Source of the DNA: Minisyncoccota bacterium
Lineage (GTDB): Bacteria > Verrucomicrobiota > Verrucomicrobiia > Methylacidiphilales > Verrucolacustridaceae
Assembly (NCBI GenBank): GCA_030054195.1
Contig: JASGCJ010000002.1
Location: forward strand, 25,777 to 89,776
Reading direction: 5' to 3'
DNA length: 64,000 bases
In this document: piece after piece, positions 25,451 to 34,475 of the stretch
How the letters are laid out: each line of letters starts with the position of its first letter
Numbering within the stretch: position 1 is the first letter of the stretch
Notes under the pieces: model-generated
Told to the model about the DNA's origin: nothing
What the model saw: the letters and a program-made list of their open reading frames with translations, nothing else
Databases searched by the model: none
Program-made: the position numbers and the translations under genes

Positions 25451-26842
25451 ATGCTCTTGGGTCACCATCGCCACTCCCGAGTCGCACTCCAAATTATGGA
25501 CGGTGTTTTAGCTTTTTTTGCCATGTTTCTTGCCTACTGGATCCGAGTCGAAATCCTGCCTACTGCCATCCCGTTGGAGTCTCGTGAGATTGGTCAGATT
25601 TTGGTCTATCTCCCCTACGCCATACTGATGGGCTTTACCACCCCGATTGTTCTCGAAAGACGCGGCTTCTATCGCCACCTCGCCATTAACCCCGCCAACC
25701 GACTCAGCTCACTTCTGGAGGTCGCTCTTATACTTTTCCTATTAGCTGTTTCCCTGATCTTTTTCTTCAAAGAGAGCCCCAGTCGCTTGGTCTTTCTCTT
25801 TTTCGTGCCCATCTTGACTGGACTGCTCAATCTGAGGCAGGCCCTTGTTCATAAACTCCGGCAAGTTCGCAAAACAAAAACTGAGTCATTCACGAATCTC
25901 ATTTTGGTTTCCGATACCGAATTCTCAACACGCCGGTGGCCCGATCTTTTCACTGAATCTGGATCAGGAATTCGAATCACTCGTCACCTGAATCCTGCCA
26001 AGACTTCTTTGCCAGATTTTATCCAAACCCTCCACGATGATTCGGCAGGGATCGTACTATTTGAAGTTGAATCCCATAATCTTGCGTGGTCTAGCCAAGC
26101 CATCCAAGCCTGTGAGGAGGAGGGCGTCGAGGCCTGGCTCAGTACCCACTTTGTTGGAACCAAGATCGCACAAGCCCACTTTGAGGAAATTCTAGATCAG
26201 AACCTTCTCGTCTTTCGAAACACTCAAGCAGGCCCTTGGCAATCCATCCTAAAAATGATCTTCGACCGTGTTGCAAGTGGCCTCATGATCACCTTGCTTT
26301 CACCAGTTTTTCTTTTGATTTGGGCGGCCATTCGCCGGGAGTCTGGTGGGCCCGCCATTTTCAAGCAGAAACGGAGCGGTCGTCATGGTGCACCTTTCAC
26401 GATGTACAAGTTTCGCACCATGGTCAGCGATGCGGAGATGCGCCAAGCCGAACTCAAAGCCCTCAACGAGATGAGCGGCCCGGTTTTTAAAATTAAAAAT
26501 GATCCCCGCGTGACTCGGGTGGGTGCTTTTCTACGATTCACCTCGCTGGATGAACTACCTCAGCTTTTTAATGTATTCCTTGGCCAGATGAGTCTCGTCG
26601 GCCCACGCCCTTTACCCACTTATGAGACCATCGCAATGACTGCCAATGCACAACGCCGCCGCCTCAGCGTGCTACCGGGCATGACGTGCCTGTGGCAAAT
26701 CTCAGGTCGAAACGACGTGAACGATTTTTCGGACTGGGTCCAGCTCGACCTCGAATACATAGACCAGTGGTCCCTTCTCCTAGATTTCCAAATTCTCCTT
26801 CGAACCATTCCTGCCGTTCTCTTTGGCCGTGGAGCCCGTTAA
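25451..26842 (+). CDS. Polyprenyl-phosphate sugar phosphotransferase (WcaJ/WbaP-type)
   Basis: 463 residues. Four or five helices lie in the first ~140 residues, then a divergent central domain, a further helix near 275, and the catalytic domain: FKQKRSGRHGAPFTMYKFRTM, LRFTSLDELPQLFNVFLGQMS, LVGPRPLP and GMTCLWQISGRN. It transfers sugar-1-phosphate to undecaprenyl phosphate, starting an exopolysaccharide or O-antigen unit. The start is 8 bases after nnr. No glycosyltransferase cluster follows, so it is an isolated initiator; the polysaccharide genes must be elsewhere, perhaps including the GH-GT2/ABC genes at 1-3240. Confidence 0.92.
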   Translation: MLLGHHRHSRVALQIMDGVLAFFAMFLAYWIRVEILPTAIPLESREIGQILVYLPYAILMGFTTPIVLERRGFYRHLAINPANRLSSLLEVALILFLLAVSLIFFFKESPSRLVFLFFVPILTGLLNLRQALVHKLRQVRKTKTESFTNLILVSDTEFSTRRWPDLFTESGSGIRITRHLNPAKTSLPDFIQTLHDDSAGIVLFEVESHNLAWSSQAIQACEEEGVEAWLSTHFVGTKIAQAHFEEILDQNLLVFRNTQAGPWQSILKMIFDRVASGLMITLLSPVFLLIWAAIRRESGGPAIFKQKRSGRHGAPFTMYKFRTMVSDAEMRQAELKALNEMSGPVFKIKNDPRVTRVGAFLRFTSLDELPQLFNVFLGQMSLVGPRPLPTYETIAMTANAQRRRLSVLPGMTCLWQISGRNDVNDFSDWVQLDLEYIDQWSLLLDFQILLRTIPAVLFGRGAR

Positions 26843-26884
26843 GACCTCGGGGTCGTAAGTCGATCTCTTGACTAGACGAGTCTT

Positions 26885-27946
26885 ATGAATGCACTTCCCC
26901 TTCTTCTTGATCAGCCTGTTTCAGCTTGGGGTCTTCCCCCAGACCAACCCTATCGCGAGAAACAGATTCGCACCTGGGTTCTCCAGCGCTTCGTCTCTTC
27001 ATACGAGGAAATGACCGACCTCTCTCTTCCTCTACGAACCTCACTCGCCTCCCGCTTTCGACTCCGAGCCGCAGAGCCCGTTACCATCCAAGGATCGGAA
27101 GACACCACACGAAAGTTTCTCTGGAAGTTGGGCGACGGCTCATACGTCGAATCCGTGCTTATTCCCGCCACGCAAGGGCTAGAAGGTAACCGCAGCTCTC
27201 GTCTTACCCTCTGTGTTTCTAGCCAAGTCGGTTGCGCATACGGATGCAGATTTTGCGCAAGTGGAATTGATGGATGGCGCCGAAATCTCACGGCTGCCGA
27301 AATCATCGGGCAAGTTCTCGAAGCTTCACGCATCGCAGGTCGTCGACCCGATAATCTTGTTTTTATGGGGATGGGCGAACCTCTCGCAAATCTTCCGAAT
27401 CTCCTTCCCGCCCTCGATCTTCTCATCTCTCCATCCAACCTGGGCATGGGAGCTAGGCACGTAACAATCTCAACGAGCGGACTTGCACCTCAAATTGAGG
27501 AGCTCGCCTACCACCCGCTTCAGTTTCGTCTCGCCCTCTCTCTTCATGCTGCCAGCGATGCTATCCGCGACAAGATTATGCCGGTTAACAAACGTTACCC
27601 CCTCGACCGACTCCTCGAAGCCTGTGACGTTTTTGTCCGTGCCAAAAAGAAACAGATCTTCTTCGAATATATCCTCTTAGCAGGAATCAACGATTCTCCG
27701 GAACAAGCCACCCTCCTTGCCCAACATGCTCGCCGCCTTTTTGCTAAGGTGAACCTCATTCCCTACAACAAAGTCGAAGGCCTTCCCTACGAACGTCCCT
27801 CTGAAGAAGCGATCCACCTCTTCTGCCGCACTCTTCTTAAAGCCGGTGTTCGTGCCACGATCCGCCGCGAAAAGGGTCACGACATCGATGCTGCCTGTGG
27901 CCAGTTAAGACTCCGCCAAGAAATGAAACAGCCGGAACCGACCTAA
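26885..27946 (+). CDS. rlmN: Dual-specificity 23S rRNA/tRNA (adenine-C2)-methyltransferase
   Basis: 353 residues. Radical-SAM enzyme that methylates A2503 of 23S rRNA and A37 of some tRNAs. The cluster motif CAYGCRFC (~117-124) is complete; the methyl-carrying cysteine is in DAACGQ near the C-terminus (~340) and the second catalytic Cys lies in the radical domain. MGMGEPLAN and HVTISTSG are also typical. ATG 26885 lies 42 bases after the sugar phosphotransferase; no clear ribosome site is visible. Confidence 0.95.
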   Translation: MNALPLLLDQPVSAWGLPPDQPYREKQIRTWVLQRFVSSYEEMTDLSLPLRTSLASRFRLRAAEPVTIQGSEDTTRKFLWKLGDGSYVESVLIPATQGLEGNRSSRLTLCVSSQVGCAYGCRFCASGIDGWRRNLTAAEIIGQVLEASRIAGRRPDNLVFMGMGEPLANLPNLLPALDLLISPSNLGMGARHVTISTSGLAPQIEELAYHPLQFRLALSLHAASDAIRDKIMPVNKRYPLDRLLEACDVFVRAKKKQIFFEYILLAGINDSPEQATLLAQHARRLFAKVNLIPYNKVEGLPYERPSEEAIHLFCRTLLKAGVRATIRREKGHDIDAACGQLRLRQEMKQPEPT

Positions 27947-27953
27947 TCCCACG

Positions 27954-28727
27954 ATGTACGTTCTGGAAAGCCGTCGCCACCTCACGATTCCCACCCACCT
28001 TCCCCACGCACTCCTCGAACGACCCGGCCATCCCCCAGTTCTTCAGATTTACTCCGCAAAGGTCTTTCCCCTTCGAAAGCTCCAAAACATCTACCCAGGA
28101 AGAATTCGGAGAATCACCCTTCGCTCGTCTTCTCCTTTTCAACTCCGCATCGGTCGACGACTCCTTATCACCAGTGATCACCGGATCGTATCCTCAAGGA
28201 ATCGATCCATTCCCCGACTCAAGATTCGAGCAGGCCCCGCCTTTGGCTCCGGCGAACACGCCACAACTCATCTCTGCTTGCGCTATCTCACCCAATCCCT
28301 CTTGCAATATACGAAATCCAGCCCAACGGTACTGGATCTGGGTTGTGGGTCGGGAATTCTTGCTCTCGCCTGTGCAAAGCTCGGCGTGCAAGCACTCGGT
28401 TGGGATCTTGATCCCACCGCCATTCAAGAAGCCCAGCGCAACGCAAAGGTGAATCGCCTCACTTCTCGGATCCTATTTCAGACCAAGGACGCTCTTCGCG
28501 CTCCTCTACCAAAGGCAGATCTCATTGTCGCCAACCTCTACGATTCCCTTCTTCTTCATCTCTTGCCTCGCCTGGAAAAACACCGAAAAACTGGAACCAC
28601 CATTATTCTTTCCGGAATTCTCAAGGGCCAAGAAATTGCCGTCATCCGGACAGCGCGAAAACTGGGCTGGAAACTTCAGCGCCGAGGCCGCCTCGCTCGC
28701 TGGCACTGCTTACAGTTCCAGCCGTAA
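27954..28727 (+). CDS. prmA: Ribosomal protein L11 methyltransferase-like enzyme
   Basis: 257 residues. PrmA-like SAM methyltransferase: PAFGSGEHATTHLCLR is the substrate-channel signature of the family, VLDLGCGSGILALACAKLG the SAM-binding motif I, and IVANLYDSLL replaces the usual NIL/NPPY-type motif. The N-terminal ~85 residues stand in for the L11-recognition domain, though weakly conserved, so another protein substrate is possible. It begins 8 bases after rlmN; both act on translation components. Confidence 0.82.
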   Translation: MYVLESRRHLTIPTHLPHALLERPGHPPVLQIYSAKVFPLRKLQNIYPGRIRRITLRSSSPFQLRIGRRLLITSDHRIVSSRNRSIPRLKIRAGPAFGSGEHATTHLCLRYLTQSLLQYTKSSPTVLDLGCGSGILALACAKLGVQALGWDLDPTAIQEAQRNAKVNRLTSRILFQTKDALRAPLPKADLIVANLYDSLLLHLLPRLEKHRKTGTTIILSGILKGQEIAVIRTARKLGWKLQRRGRLARWHCLQFQP

Positions 28728-28729
28728 AA

Positions 28730-29695
28730 TCAATATCTCAGCACTTCTCTTAATCCTGCCGCGATCCGCACTGCCGTTGGCCGATGCGCCGCCCAAAGAT
28801 TCGGATGATAAGGAATCGGCGTGTCCTTCGCATTCAGTCGCTTGGGAGGGGCATCCAACAACTCAAAACCCTCCGAAGCGACCCGCGCTACTACCTCCGC
28901 CGAGGCCCCGCCCCACGGCCACGACTCGCCCACAGCCAACAACCTGCCCGTCCGTGCGACGCTGGCCAAAACGGTGTCCGTATCCAGCGGTTTGACCGTT
29001 CTTAAATCTACCACCTCCACCTCATATCCCTCCTCAGCTAACTCCTCTGCCGCCGCTACCGCCTCATGCACCATCGCGCTATACGTCACGCACGTGATGT
29101 CACGCCCCGTACGGACCACTCGAGCGCGAAACGCGGGAACTGCACTTTCCGGTAAAGCTTCCGATTTTAAATGGTAGTACAGAAGCTTGTGCTCACAGAA
29201 AACAACAGGATCAGGCAACTCAATCGCCTCTAAAAGCATTGTGTAAGCATCTTCAACCGTCGCAGGCGTCATCACTACAATGCCTGGATAGTGGGAGTAG
29301 ATCGCCTCCATCGATTGACTATGAAAAGGACCACTTCCCGGCGTCCCTCCCGACGGTAACCGCAACACCATCGGACACGGCTTGCCGGTCCGCCAAAAGG
29401 TCGTCGCCGCATGATTTAACATTTGATTCAGCCCGACCGTCGAAAAATCCGCGAATTGCATCTCCACAATCGGCCTCATTCCTTCCATCGCTGCCCCCAC
29501 CGCCATTCCTACCATCGCATCTTCAGAAATTGGGGAATCTACCACCCTCCCAGGAAACTTTTCCGCCAGATTCTTTGTGGCCTTAAAAGCACCCCCAAAT
29601 TTTCCGACATCCTGTCCGTAAATAAAGACCCTTGGGTCATCCCGCAATGCCTTCTCTTGGGCAGAACGGATCGCATCCAAATAAGTCACACTCAC
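28730..29695 (-). CDS. Thiamine-diphosphate dehydrogenase E1 component, beta subunit
   Basis: 321 residues. Transketolase-like pyrimidine-binding and C-terminal domains of the alpha2beta2 E1 family (pyruvate, branched-chain 2-oxoacid or acetoin dehydrogenase). Signatures: SPISEDAMVGMAVGAAMEGMRPIVEMQFADF (read in parts: EDAMVG, GMRPIVEMQF), the glutamate that activates TPP, and VVDLRTVKPLDT near 230. GTG 29695 overlaps the alpha-subunit stop as GTGA. A longer reading upstream would run 48 bases into the alpha gene. E2 and E3 genes are not adjacent. Confidence 0.92.
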   Translation of the reverse strand: MSVTYLDAIRSAQEKALRDDPRVFIYGQDVGKFGGAFKATKNLAEKFPGRVVDSPISEDAMVGMAVGAAMEGMRPIVEMQFADFSTVGLNQMLNHAATTFWRTGKPCPMVLRLPSGGTPGSGPFHSQSMEAIYSHYPGIVVMTPATVEDAYTMLLEAIELPDPVVFCEHKLLYYHLKSEALPESAVPAFRARVVRTGRDITCVTYSAMVHEAVAAAEELAEEGYEVEVVDLRTVKPLDTDTVLASVARTGRLLAVGESWPWGGASAEVVARVASEGFELLDAPPKRLNAKDTPIPYHPNLWAAHRPTAVRIAAGLREVLRY

Positions 29696-30720
29696 GATGC
29701 CACCATTACTTCCGCCATCCCGTCCGATTGGGTCGCGCGCCAATCTTCCTCAAACGGATCTGGGACAGGCTCTGCCGAAACCTTCGCCACCGCTTCCTCC
29801 ACCTCCCGTTGCGCTTCTTCTCGCCAACCTTGCCACTCCTTCTCCTGACCTCTCTTTTTTATCCCCTCTTCCATCACCTTCAAACAATCCCGCCCCCTCT
29901 CCGAACTCTTTATCTTTTTCTCCACATAGGAACCATCGTCATGCTCCCCATGCCCGCACAACCTCAGCAACTTGCCCACCACCAGTTGCGGCCCAGCTCC
30001 CTCTCGTGCCCTTTCCACCGCATGTTGCAAAACTTTCCAGCAAGCCATTGGATCTGTCCCATCCACTCCGTGCCCCTCGACCCCGTATCCCTTCGCACGA
30101 TCTACGAGATCTTCGCACGCAAACTGCCTCTCTCTAGGTGTTGAGTAGGCGTACCCGTTATCCGCAACGACCACAACCAAAGGAAGTTTTTCCACAGCCG
30201 CCAGATTCAACCCCTCGTGAAAAGAACCCGTGGAGGTGGCCCCGTCTCCCGCACAGGTCAACCCCACTCTTCCTTTTTCCCCCTTCATTCGCTTTGCCAC
30301 TAACACTCCCGCTACTGTTGAAACCATCGCCCCCAGATGGCTGATCATCGGTAAAATCCCTCTCGTGATATCTCCACGATGAATATTCCCATCTCTTCCC
30401 TTCATCGGACCTAGCCTCGAACCCAAATACGCTCGAAGCGCATCGACCATAGGTTCGCCAAATCCCAACCTTCCCGCCATATCCCGAATCAAAGGAGCAA
30501 AAATATCCCCCTTCCGCAACGCCAAGCCCCCAGCACCACTCAACGCCTCCTGTCCCTTACCAAGATAAACTCCTCCAACGATTCGTCCCGCCCGATACAA
30601 ATTGCCCAATTTATCCTCTAATACTCGCGCCCGCAAAATAGTCCGACCCAACAACTCGATCGGGTCTACAACGCCTTTTTTGGGTTTACTTTCAAGGGCA
30701 CCAGCCACGCGGATTGCCAT
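29692..30720 (-). CDS. Thiamine-diphosphate dehydrogenase E1 component, alpha subunit
   Basis: 342 residues. The TPP motif runs from GDGATSTGSFHEGLNLA to VVADNGYA (~160-190), the GDGX(25-30)N form of E1 alpha. RAGRIVGGVYLGKGQEA matches the N-terminal substrate-channel block. With the next gene it forms an alpha2beta2 decarboxylase feeding a lipoyl E2. Pyruvate is the likeliest substrate, but branched-chain 2-oxoacids or acetoin remain possible. The ATG at 30720 lies 7 bases after TAATTT and an AAGAGA stretch. Confidence 0.92.
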   Translation of the reverse strand: MAIRVAGALESKPKKGVVDPIELLGRTILRARVLEDKLGNLYRAGRIVGGVYLGKGQEALSGAGGLALRKGDIFAPLIRDMAGRLGFGEPMVDALRAYLGSRLGPMKGRDGNIHRGDITRGILPMISHLGAMVSTVAGVLVAKRMKGEKGRVGLTCAGDGATSTGSFHEGLNLAAVEKLPLVVVVADNGYAYSTPRERQFACEDLVDRAKGYGVEGHGVDGTDPMACWKVLQHAVERAREGAGPQLVVGKLLRLCGHGEHDDGSYVEKKIKSSERGRDCLKVMEEGIKKRGQEKEWQGWREEAQREVEEAVAKVSAEPVPDPFEEDWRATQSDGMAEVMVAS

Positions 30721-30785
30721 TCTCTTAAATTACCCGCTTCATCCCCCCCGCCAAGCCTTCGTCTGGCTCTAGTTAAACTGAAACA

Positions 30786-31268
30786 CTATACCGCCCAACC
30801 TGCATACATCTTCTCCAATGCCGATCGAACCCCTGCCGCAGTCCTTGGCTCCCTCCATACCCCCTGATACATCGGCAACTGCTCCAATAATCGCACTAAT
30901 CTTCGTGCTAACGACTCCATCAGTTGACGCTGAAACTTTCCCCTCAACCCGCCTCCCGAACCCAATAGGCTCTTCACTTTCCCCACTGGAACAATTAAAG
31001 CCGTCACCAGTCCCTCTGCCACCACCGAGGCCGACCTTCGTCTGCCCGTCAAAATCGAAAGTTCCCCCAAAATCTCACCGGTTCCCAATCGGGCCAACAC
31101 CAGAGAATCTCGCCCCCGAATCCGCTTCTCCACCCTCGCCTTTCCAGATAAAATCACTAATAACTCTCGCGCCAAACCCCCTTCGACCACCATGATATCC
31201 CCCTTCCGAAAAATCCTTTTTTTCTCTTTCGGAAAAATCCGCTTCCACTCTGATACTCCTAATTTCAC
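30786..31268 (-). CDS. Cyclic nucleotide-binding domain protein
   Basis: 160 residues: one CRP-like effector domain (~15-130; FRKGDIMVVEGGLARELLVILSGKARV, LGTGEILGELSILTGRRRSASVVA) and a helical tail. As in the cNMP protein at 7453-7941 there is no DNA-binding domain, so the two may be diffusible sensors or scaffolds. GTG 31268 follows AGAGGG. It lies 65 bases upstream of the E1 alpha gene on the same strand and could be co-transcribed. Confidence 0.8.
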   Translation of the reverse strand: MKLGVSEWKRIFPKEKKRIFRKGDIMVVEGGLARELLVILSGKARVEKRIRGRDSLVLARLGTGEILGELSILTGRRRSASVVAEGLVTALIVPVGKVKSLLGSGGGLRGKFQRQLMESLARRLVRLLEQLPMYQGVWREPRTAAGVRSALEKMYAGWAV

Positions 31269-31312
31269 CCCTCTTTTCTAACCGACTTTCCTCCATCCCG
31301 CCAGCCCCGCCA

Positions 31313-32206
31313 ATGACCTCCGCCTCATCCCCAGGCACACGCGAACGCAGCCTCCAGATCGCCCTCTCCTTCTGCCTCCTCGATGTTTTTCTTATGGGCA
31401 CGGCCGCTTACCTCTCCAACTCTCTCACCATCCTCACCGATCTTCTCAAGGAATCTACCGACCTCCTCTCCATCCTTGCCGCTTTTCTCACCATTCGTGC
31501 CGTTCGACGTTCCCCTGATCACCGGTTCACGTACGGAATCGGAAAACTAGAAAATCTCGTCAGCCTCAGCATCGGCCTAGTCATGCTCGGCTCGGCTCTT
31601 TGGATTACTTGGCACTCCGCCCATCACCTCGCCTCCCCCCAAATGGCCGAGGGAACAATTCCCGGAATTTGTATCTTCGCTCTCTACACTTTCATCGGTT
31701 ACCGGATCTATTTTCGTACCCGTCGCGTATCCCAACAGCAACCCTCGGCCATTATGGAATCCCAAGCCCGCCTCTGGTTCTCAAAAGCCAGCTTCGATGC
31801 GGCAATGTGTACGGCCCTCCTTCTCGCGTACTTCTTTCGGGATCAAATATGGAGCTGGTACCTGGATCCCCTCGCCTCTCTCGTTGGGGTCCTTTTTATG
31901 CTTCACGCCGCGTGGGCCATGACCTCCTCGTCCGTGAACGATCTTCTCGACGCTACGATCGAAGAGACCACCCAACTCCGCATCCTTCGCCAACTTGTCC
32001 AACACTTAGACGACTACGATCGACTGCATAAAATCCGTACCCGCCGCTCGGGTCCACGCATCTACGTCGAAATCTTCCTTGAGTTCGACCCCCTCCTTCT
32101 CATGGGTGAAGTCCAAAAGCGAATTCATAAACTCCAACAATCGATCGGGGAAATTATACCCGGTGCCGATGTCTCGATTCGCCCCTGTACCAAAGAACCC
32201 AAATAA
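31313..32206 (+). CDS. Cation diffusion facilitator-like transporter with lysine-substituted metal site
   Basis: 297 residues with the CDF layout: six helices to ~205 and a C-terminal ferredoxin-like cytoplasmic domain. The region YGIGKLENLVSLSIG matches the helix 3 entry of the family. The paired HxxxD/DxxxD motifs of helices 2 and 5 that form the transport site read KESTD (46-50) and KASFD (158-162), so the first ligand is Lys in both. This makes ordinary Zn/Mn/Fe transport doubtful; proton- or Na-coupled activity, or loss of function, are alternatives. No operon partner; the next gene is an amino acid permease. Confidence 0.85.
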   Translation: MTSASSPGTRERSLQIALSFCLLDVFLMGTAAYLSNSLTILTDLLKESTDLLSILAAFLTIRAVRRSPDHRFTYGIGKLENLVSLSIGLVMLGSALWITWHSAHHLASPQMAEGTIPGICIFALYTFIGYRIYFRTRRVSQQQPSAIMESQARLWFSKASFDAAMCTALLLAYFFRDQIWSWYLDPLASLVGVLFMLHAAWAMTSSSVNDLLDATIEETTQLRILRQLVQHLDDYDRLHKIRTRRSGPRIYVEIFLEFDPLLLMGEVQKRIHKLQQSIGEIIPGADVSIRPCTKEPK

Positions 32207-32293
32207 CCAGTCCACTATCCCGCACCTTATCTAGACTCTTTTCCCTGAACGATTGCCATCCATTCCGTTTCAATTCTAAGCTCTTCGATCTCC

Positions 32294-33754
32294 ATGTCTC
32301 TTTTTCAAACCCTCTTTCGAACGAAACAGATCGACCACCTCCAACACGAGGCCAAACACGAAACCGGCTTCGTCAAAGCCCTTGGGCCATGGCAACTCAC
32401 CTTCCTCGGCATTGGCGCCATCATCGGCACCGGAATCTTCGTGCTCACCGGCACCACCGCTGCAAACCACACCGGACCCGCCCTCGTTCTCTCCTTCACC
32501 ATCTCAGGCATTGGCTGTCTCTTTGCCGGCCTCTGTTACGCCGAATACGCTGCCATGATTCCCACCGCCGGCAGCGCCTATACCTATGCCTATGCTAGCC
32601 TCGGCGAATTCCTCGCTTGGATCATCGGCTGGGACCTTATCTTGGAATACCTTTTCGCCTCCGCCACCGTCGCCGTCGGATGGTCTGGCTACGCCGTCAA
32701 ATTCCTCCACAACTTCGGCGTCGATATTCCCCCTGCCCTCTGCTCTTCTCCTCTGGTCTTCAACCACGGCGTCTGGACCCAAAGCGGAGCCCTATTCAAC
32801 CTCCCTGCTGTCCTCGTTTGCCTAGCTGCCACCGTACTTCTCGTGATCGGGATCAGTGAATCCGCCCGCTTCAACAATGTCATCGTCATCATCAAGCTCG
32901 CCGTCATCGTCCTCTTCATTCTCTGCGGCTCTTCCTACATTGATACCCACAACTGGGTCCCTTTCATTCCAGAAAATACAGGACGTTTCGGCGAGTATGG
33001 TTGGAGTGGTATCCTCACCGGCGCAGGAGTCATCTTCTTCGCCTACATCGGCTTTGATGCCGTCTCAACTGCAGCACAAGAGTCCAAAAACCCACAGCGG
33101 GACATGCCCTTTGGGATTCTTGGATCCCTCCTGCTCTGCACCATCCTCTACATTCTCGTCTCCCTCGTTCTCACCGGAATTGTCCCCTTCAAGGAACTTG
33201 CCGTGCCCGCCCCCGTTGCCTTGGCCATCGATCGCGCGGGAGAAGGTCTACGTTGGCTCGGTCCGCTTGTCCAGTTGGGTGCCATCGCCGGCCTCAGCTC
33301 CGTGGTTCTCGTCATGATGATGGGTCAACCCCGCATCTTCTTCTCCATGGCCAAGGACGGACTTCTCCCAAAAAGATTTGCCCAACTCCACCCCAAATTC
33401 GGAACCCCGCACGTCACCACGATCGTCACCGGCCTTTTCGCCGCATTGATGGCAGGAGTCCTCCCCATCGGCGTTCTCGGCGAACTCGTCTCCATCGGCA
33501 CCCTCCTCGCTTTCACCATCGTCTGTCTCAGTATTCTCGTTCTTCGAAAAACCCGCCCCAACGTGGATCGGCCCTTCCGATGCCCTTTTCTGCCATGGAT
33601 TCCGATTGCTGGCGCTTTGGTTTGCCTCGCCCAGATGATCGCCCTGCCATTCGACACCTGGATCCGCCTCATCGTCTGGCTGGCCATCGGTTTGGCCATC
33701 TACTTTTTCTACGGCATCCGCCACAGCCGCCTGAACTCACCCTCCAAAAGCTGA
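32294..33754 (+). CDS. APC-family amino acid permease (cationic amino acid transporter type)
   Basis: 486 residues, about 12-14 helices. GIGAIIGTGIFVLTG is the APC helix 1 signature for substrate binding, and FFAYIGFDAVSTAAQESKNPQRDMP is the conserved helix 6-to-loop block of CAT/YhdG-like proteins. It probably imports or exchanges amino acids across the inner membrane; the specific substrate cannot be read from sequence. No neighbouring gene suggests one. ATG 32294 is the first in-frame start near the family N-terminus (MSLFQTLFRTK). Confidence 0.92.
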   Translation: MSLFQTLFRTKQIDHLQHEAKHETGFVKALGPWQLTFLGIGAIIGTGIFVLTGTTAANHTGPALVLSFTISGIGCLFAGLCYAEYAAMIPTAGSAYTYAYASLGEFLAWIIGWDLILEYLFASATVAVGWSGYAVKFLHNFGVDIPPALCSSPLVFNHGVWTQSGALFNLPAVLVCLAATVLLVIGISESARFNNVIVIIKLAVIVLFILCGSSYIDTHNWVPFIPENTGRFGEYGWSGILTGAGVIFFAYIGFDAVSTAAQESKNPQRDMPFGILGSLLLCTILYILVSLVLTGIVPFKELAVPAPVALAIDRAGEGLRWLGPLVQLGAIAGLSSVVLVMMMGQPRIFFSMAKDGLLPKRFAQLHPKFGTPHVTTIVTGLFAALMAGVLPIGVLGELVSIGTLLAFTIVCLSILVLRKTRPNVDRPFRCPFLPWIPIAGALVCLAQMIALPFDTWIRLIVWLAIGLAIYFFYGIRHSRLNSPSKS

Positions 33755-33755
33755 A

Positions 33756-34475
33756 TCAACTCACCGGCCAGAAAAGCAAACGCCCGCAATTTTCACACGT
33801 CGCACCCGCTTTCCCGGATTTGGCCGCGATAGTCGAACCTTGTGTCAGCTTCATGTGACACCCCCCGCAATTGGTTCCATGCTCTACGGGTACGACTGCC
33901 ACATCCTTCTTGTTGGCCATAATTCTCCGATATTTGTTCAGCAATCCCTCCTCCACCCCCAAGGCCAAGGTCTCAATCTCCTTCATCAAGTCCGCTAAAC
34001 GCGTTTCTAATTCGGTTTTCTTTTTCTTCAACTCCTCCTCTTTCGCGGTCAGCTCCCCCTCTTTCACCTTCGCCCCCTCCGCTTCCACTACCGCCTCCTT
34101 CTTCGCCTTCTCCCCCAAAGCCATCAAATCCAGTTCCCGATCTTCAATCTCCTGCACCTCTTTCTCCTCCCGCTGAATCTCCGTTCCCAAGGCCGTAAAC
34201 TCCTCATTCTTGCGGGTCTCAAACTGCTGCACCTTGTACCGCGCCGCCTTCGCCCGGTGCGACTCCGCCTCTAGCTCAAGCTTCTTTCGCTCCACCTCGG
34301 CATTCTGGGCCTCCAACCTCTTCTTCTCTGCCCCAGCCCGAACATCCAATCTCCTCTGCTCCAACGCCTTCATCTCGTTCGGCCACGCCGAGAGCTCCTT
34401 GTTCAACCTCATCTGCCTCTGCTCCCGCTCCTGCAGGACAAGCAGCTTCTCCAGTTCGGGCGCCAATCCGCTCAT
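33756..34475 (-). CDS. C4-type zinc ribbon coiled-coil protein (DUF164)
   Basis: 239 residues: a charged coiled coil spans ~15-180 (rich in Glu/Lys/Ala), then a C4 zinc ribbon with CGGC and CENCG near 203-232. This is the HP0958/FlgZ-like zinc-ribbon family, whose members bind RNA or act as adaptors; function in this organism is unknown. It is the last gene of the alaS-rib operon, joined to ribE by ATGA at 34472-34475. Its stop lies one base from the APC permease stop (convergent). Confidence 0.85.
   Translation of the reverse strand: MSGLAPELEKLLVLQEREQRQMRLNKELSAWPNEMKALEQRRLDVRAGAEKKRLEAQNAEVERKKLELEAESHRAKAARYKVQQFETRKNEEFTALGTEIQREEKEVQEIEDRELDLMALGEKAKKEAVVEAEGAKVKEGELTAKEEELKKKKTELETRLADLMKEIETLALGVEEGLLNKYRRIMANKKDVAVVPVEHGTNCGGCHMKLTQGSTIAAKSGKAGATCENCGRLLFWPVS

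Noticed and set aside
31600-32031. 143-codon frame overlapping the CDF-like gene
   Set aside because: Arg/Pro-rich out-of-frame shadow with no start context.
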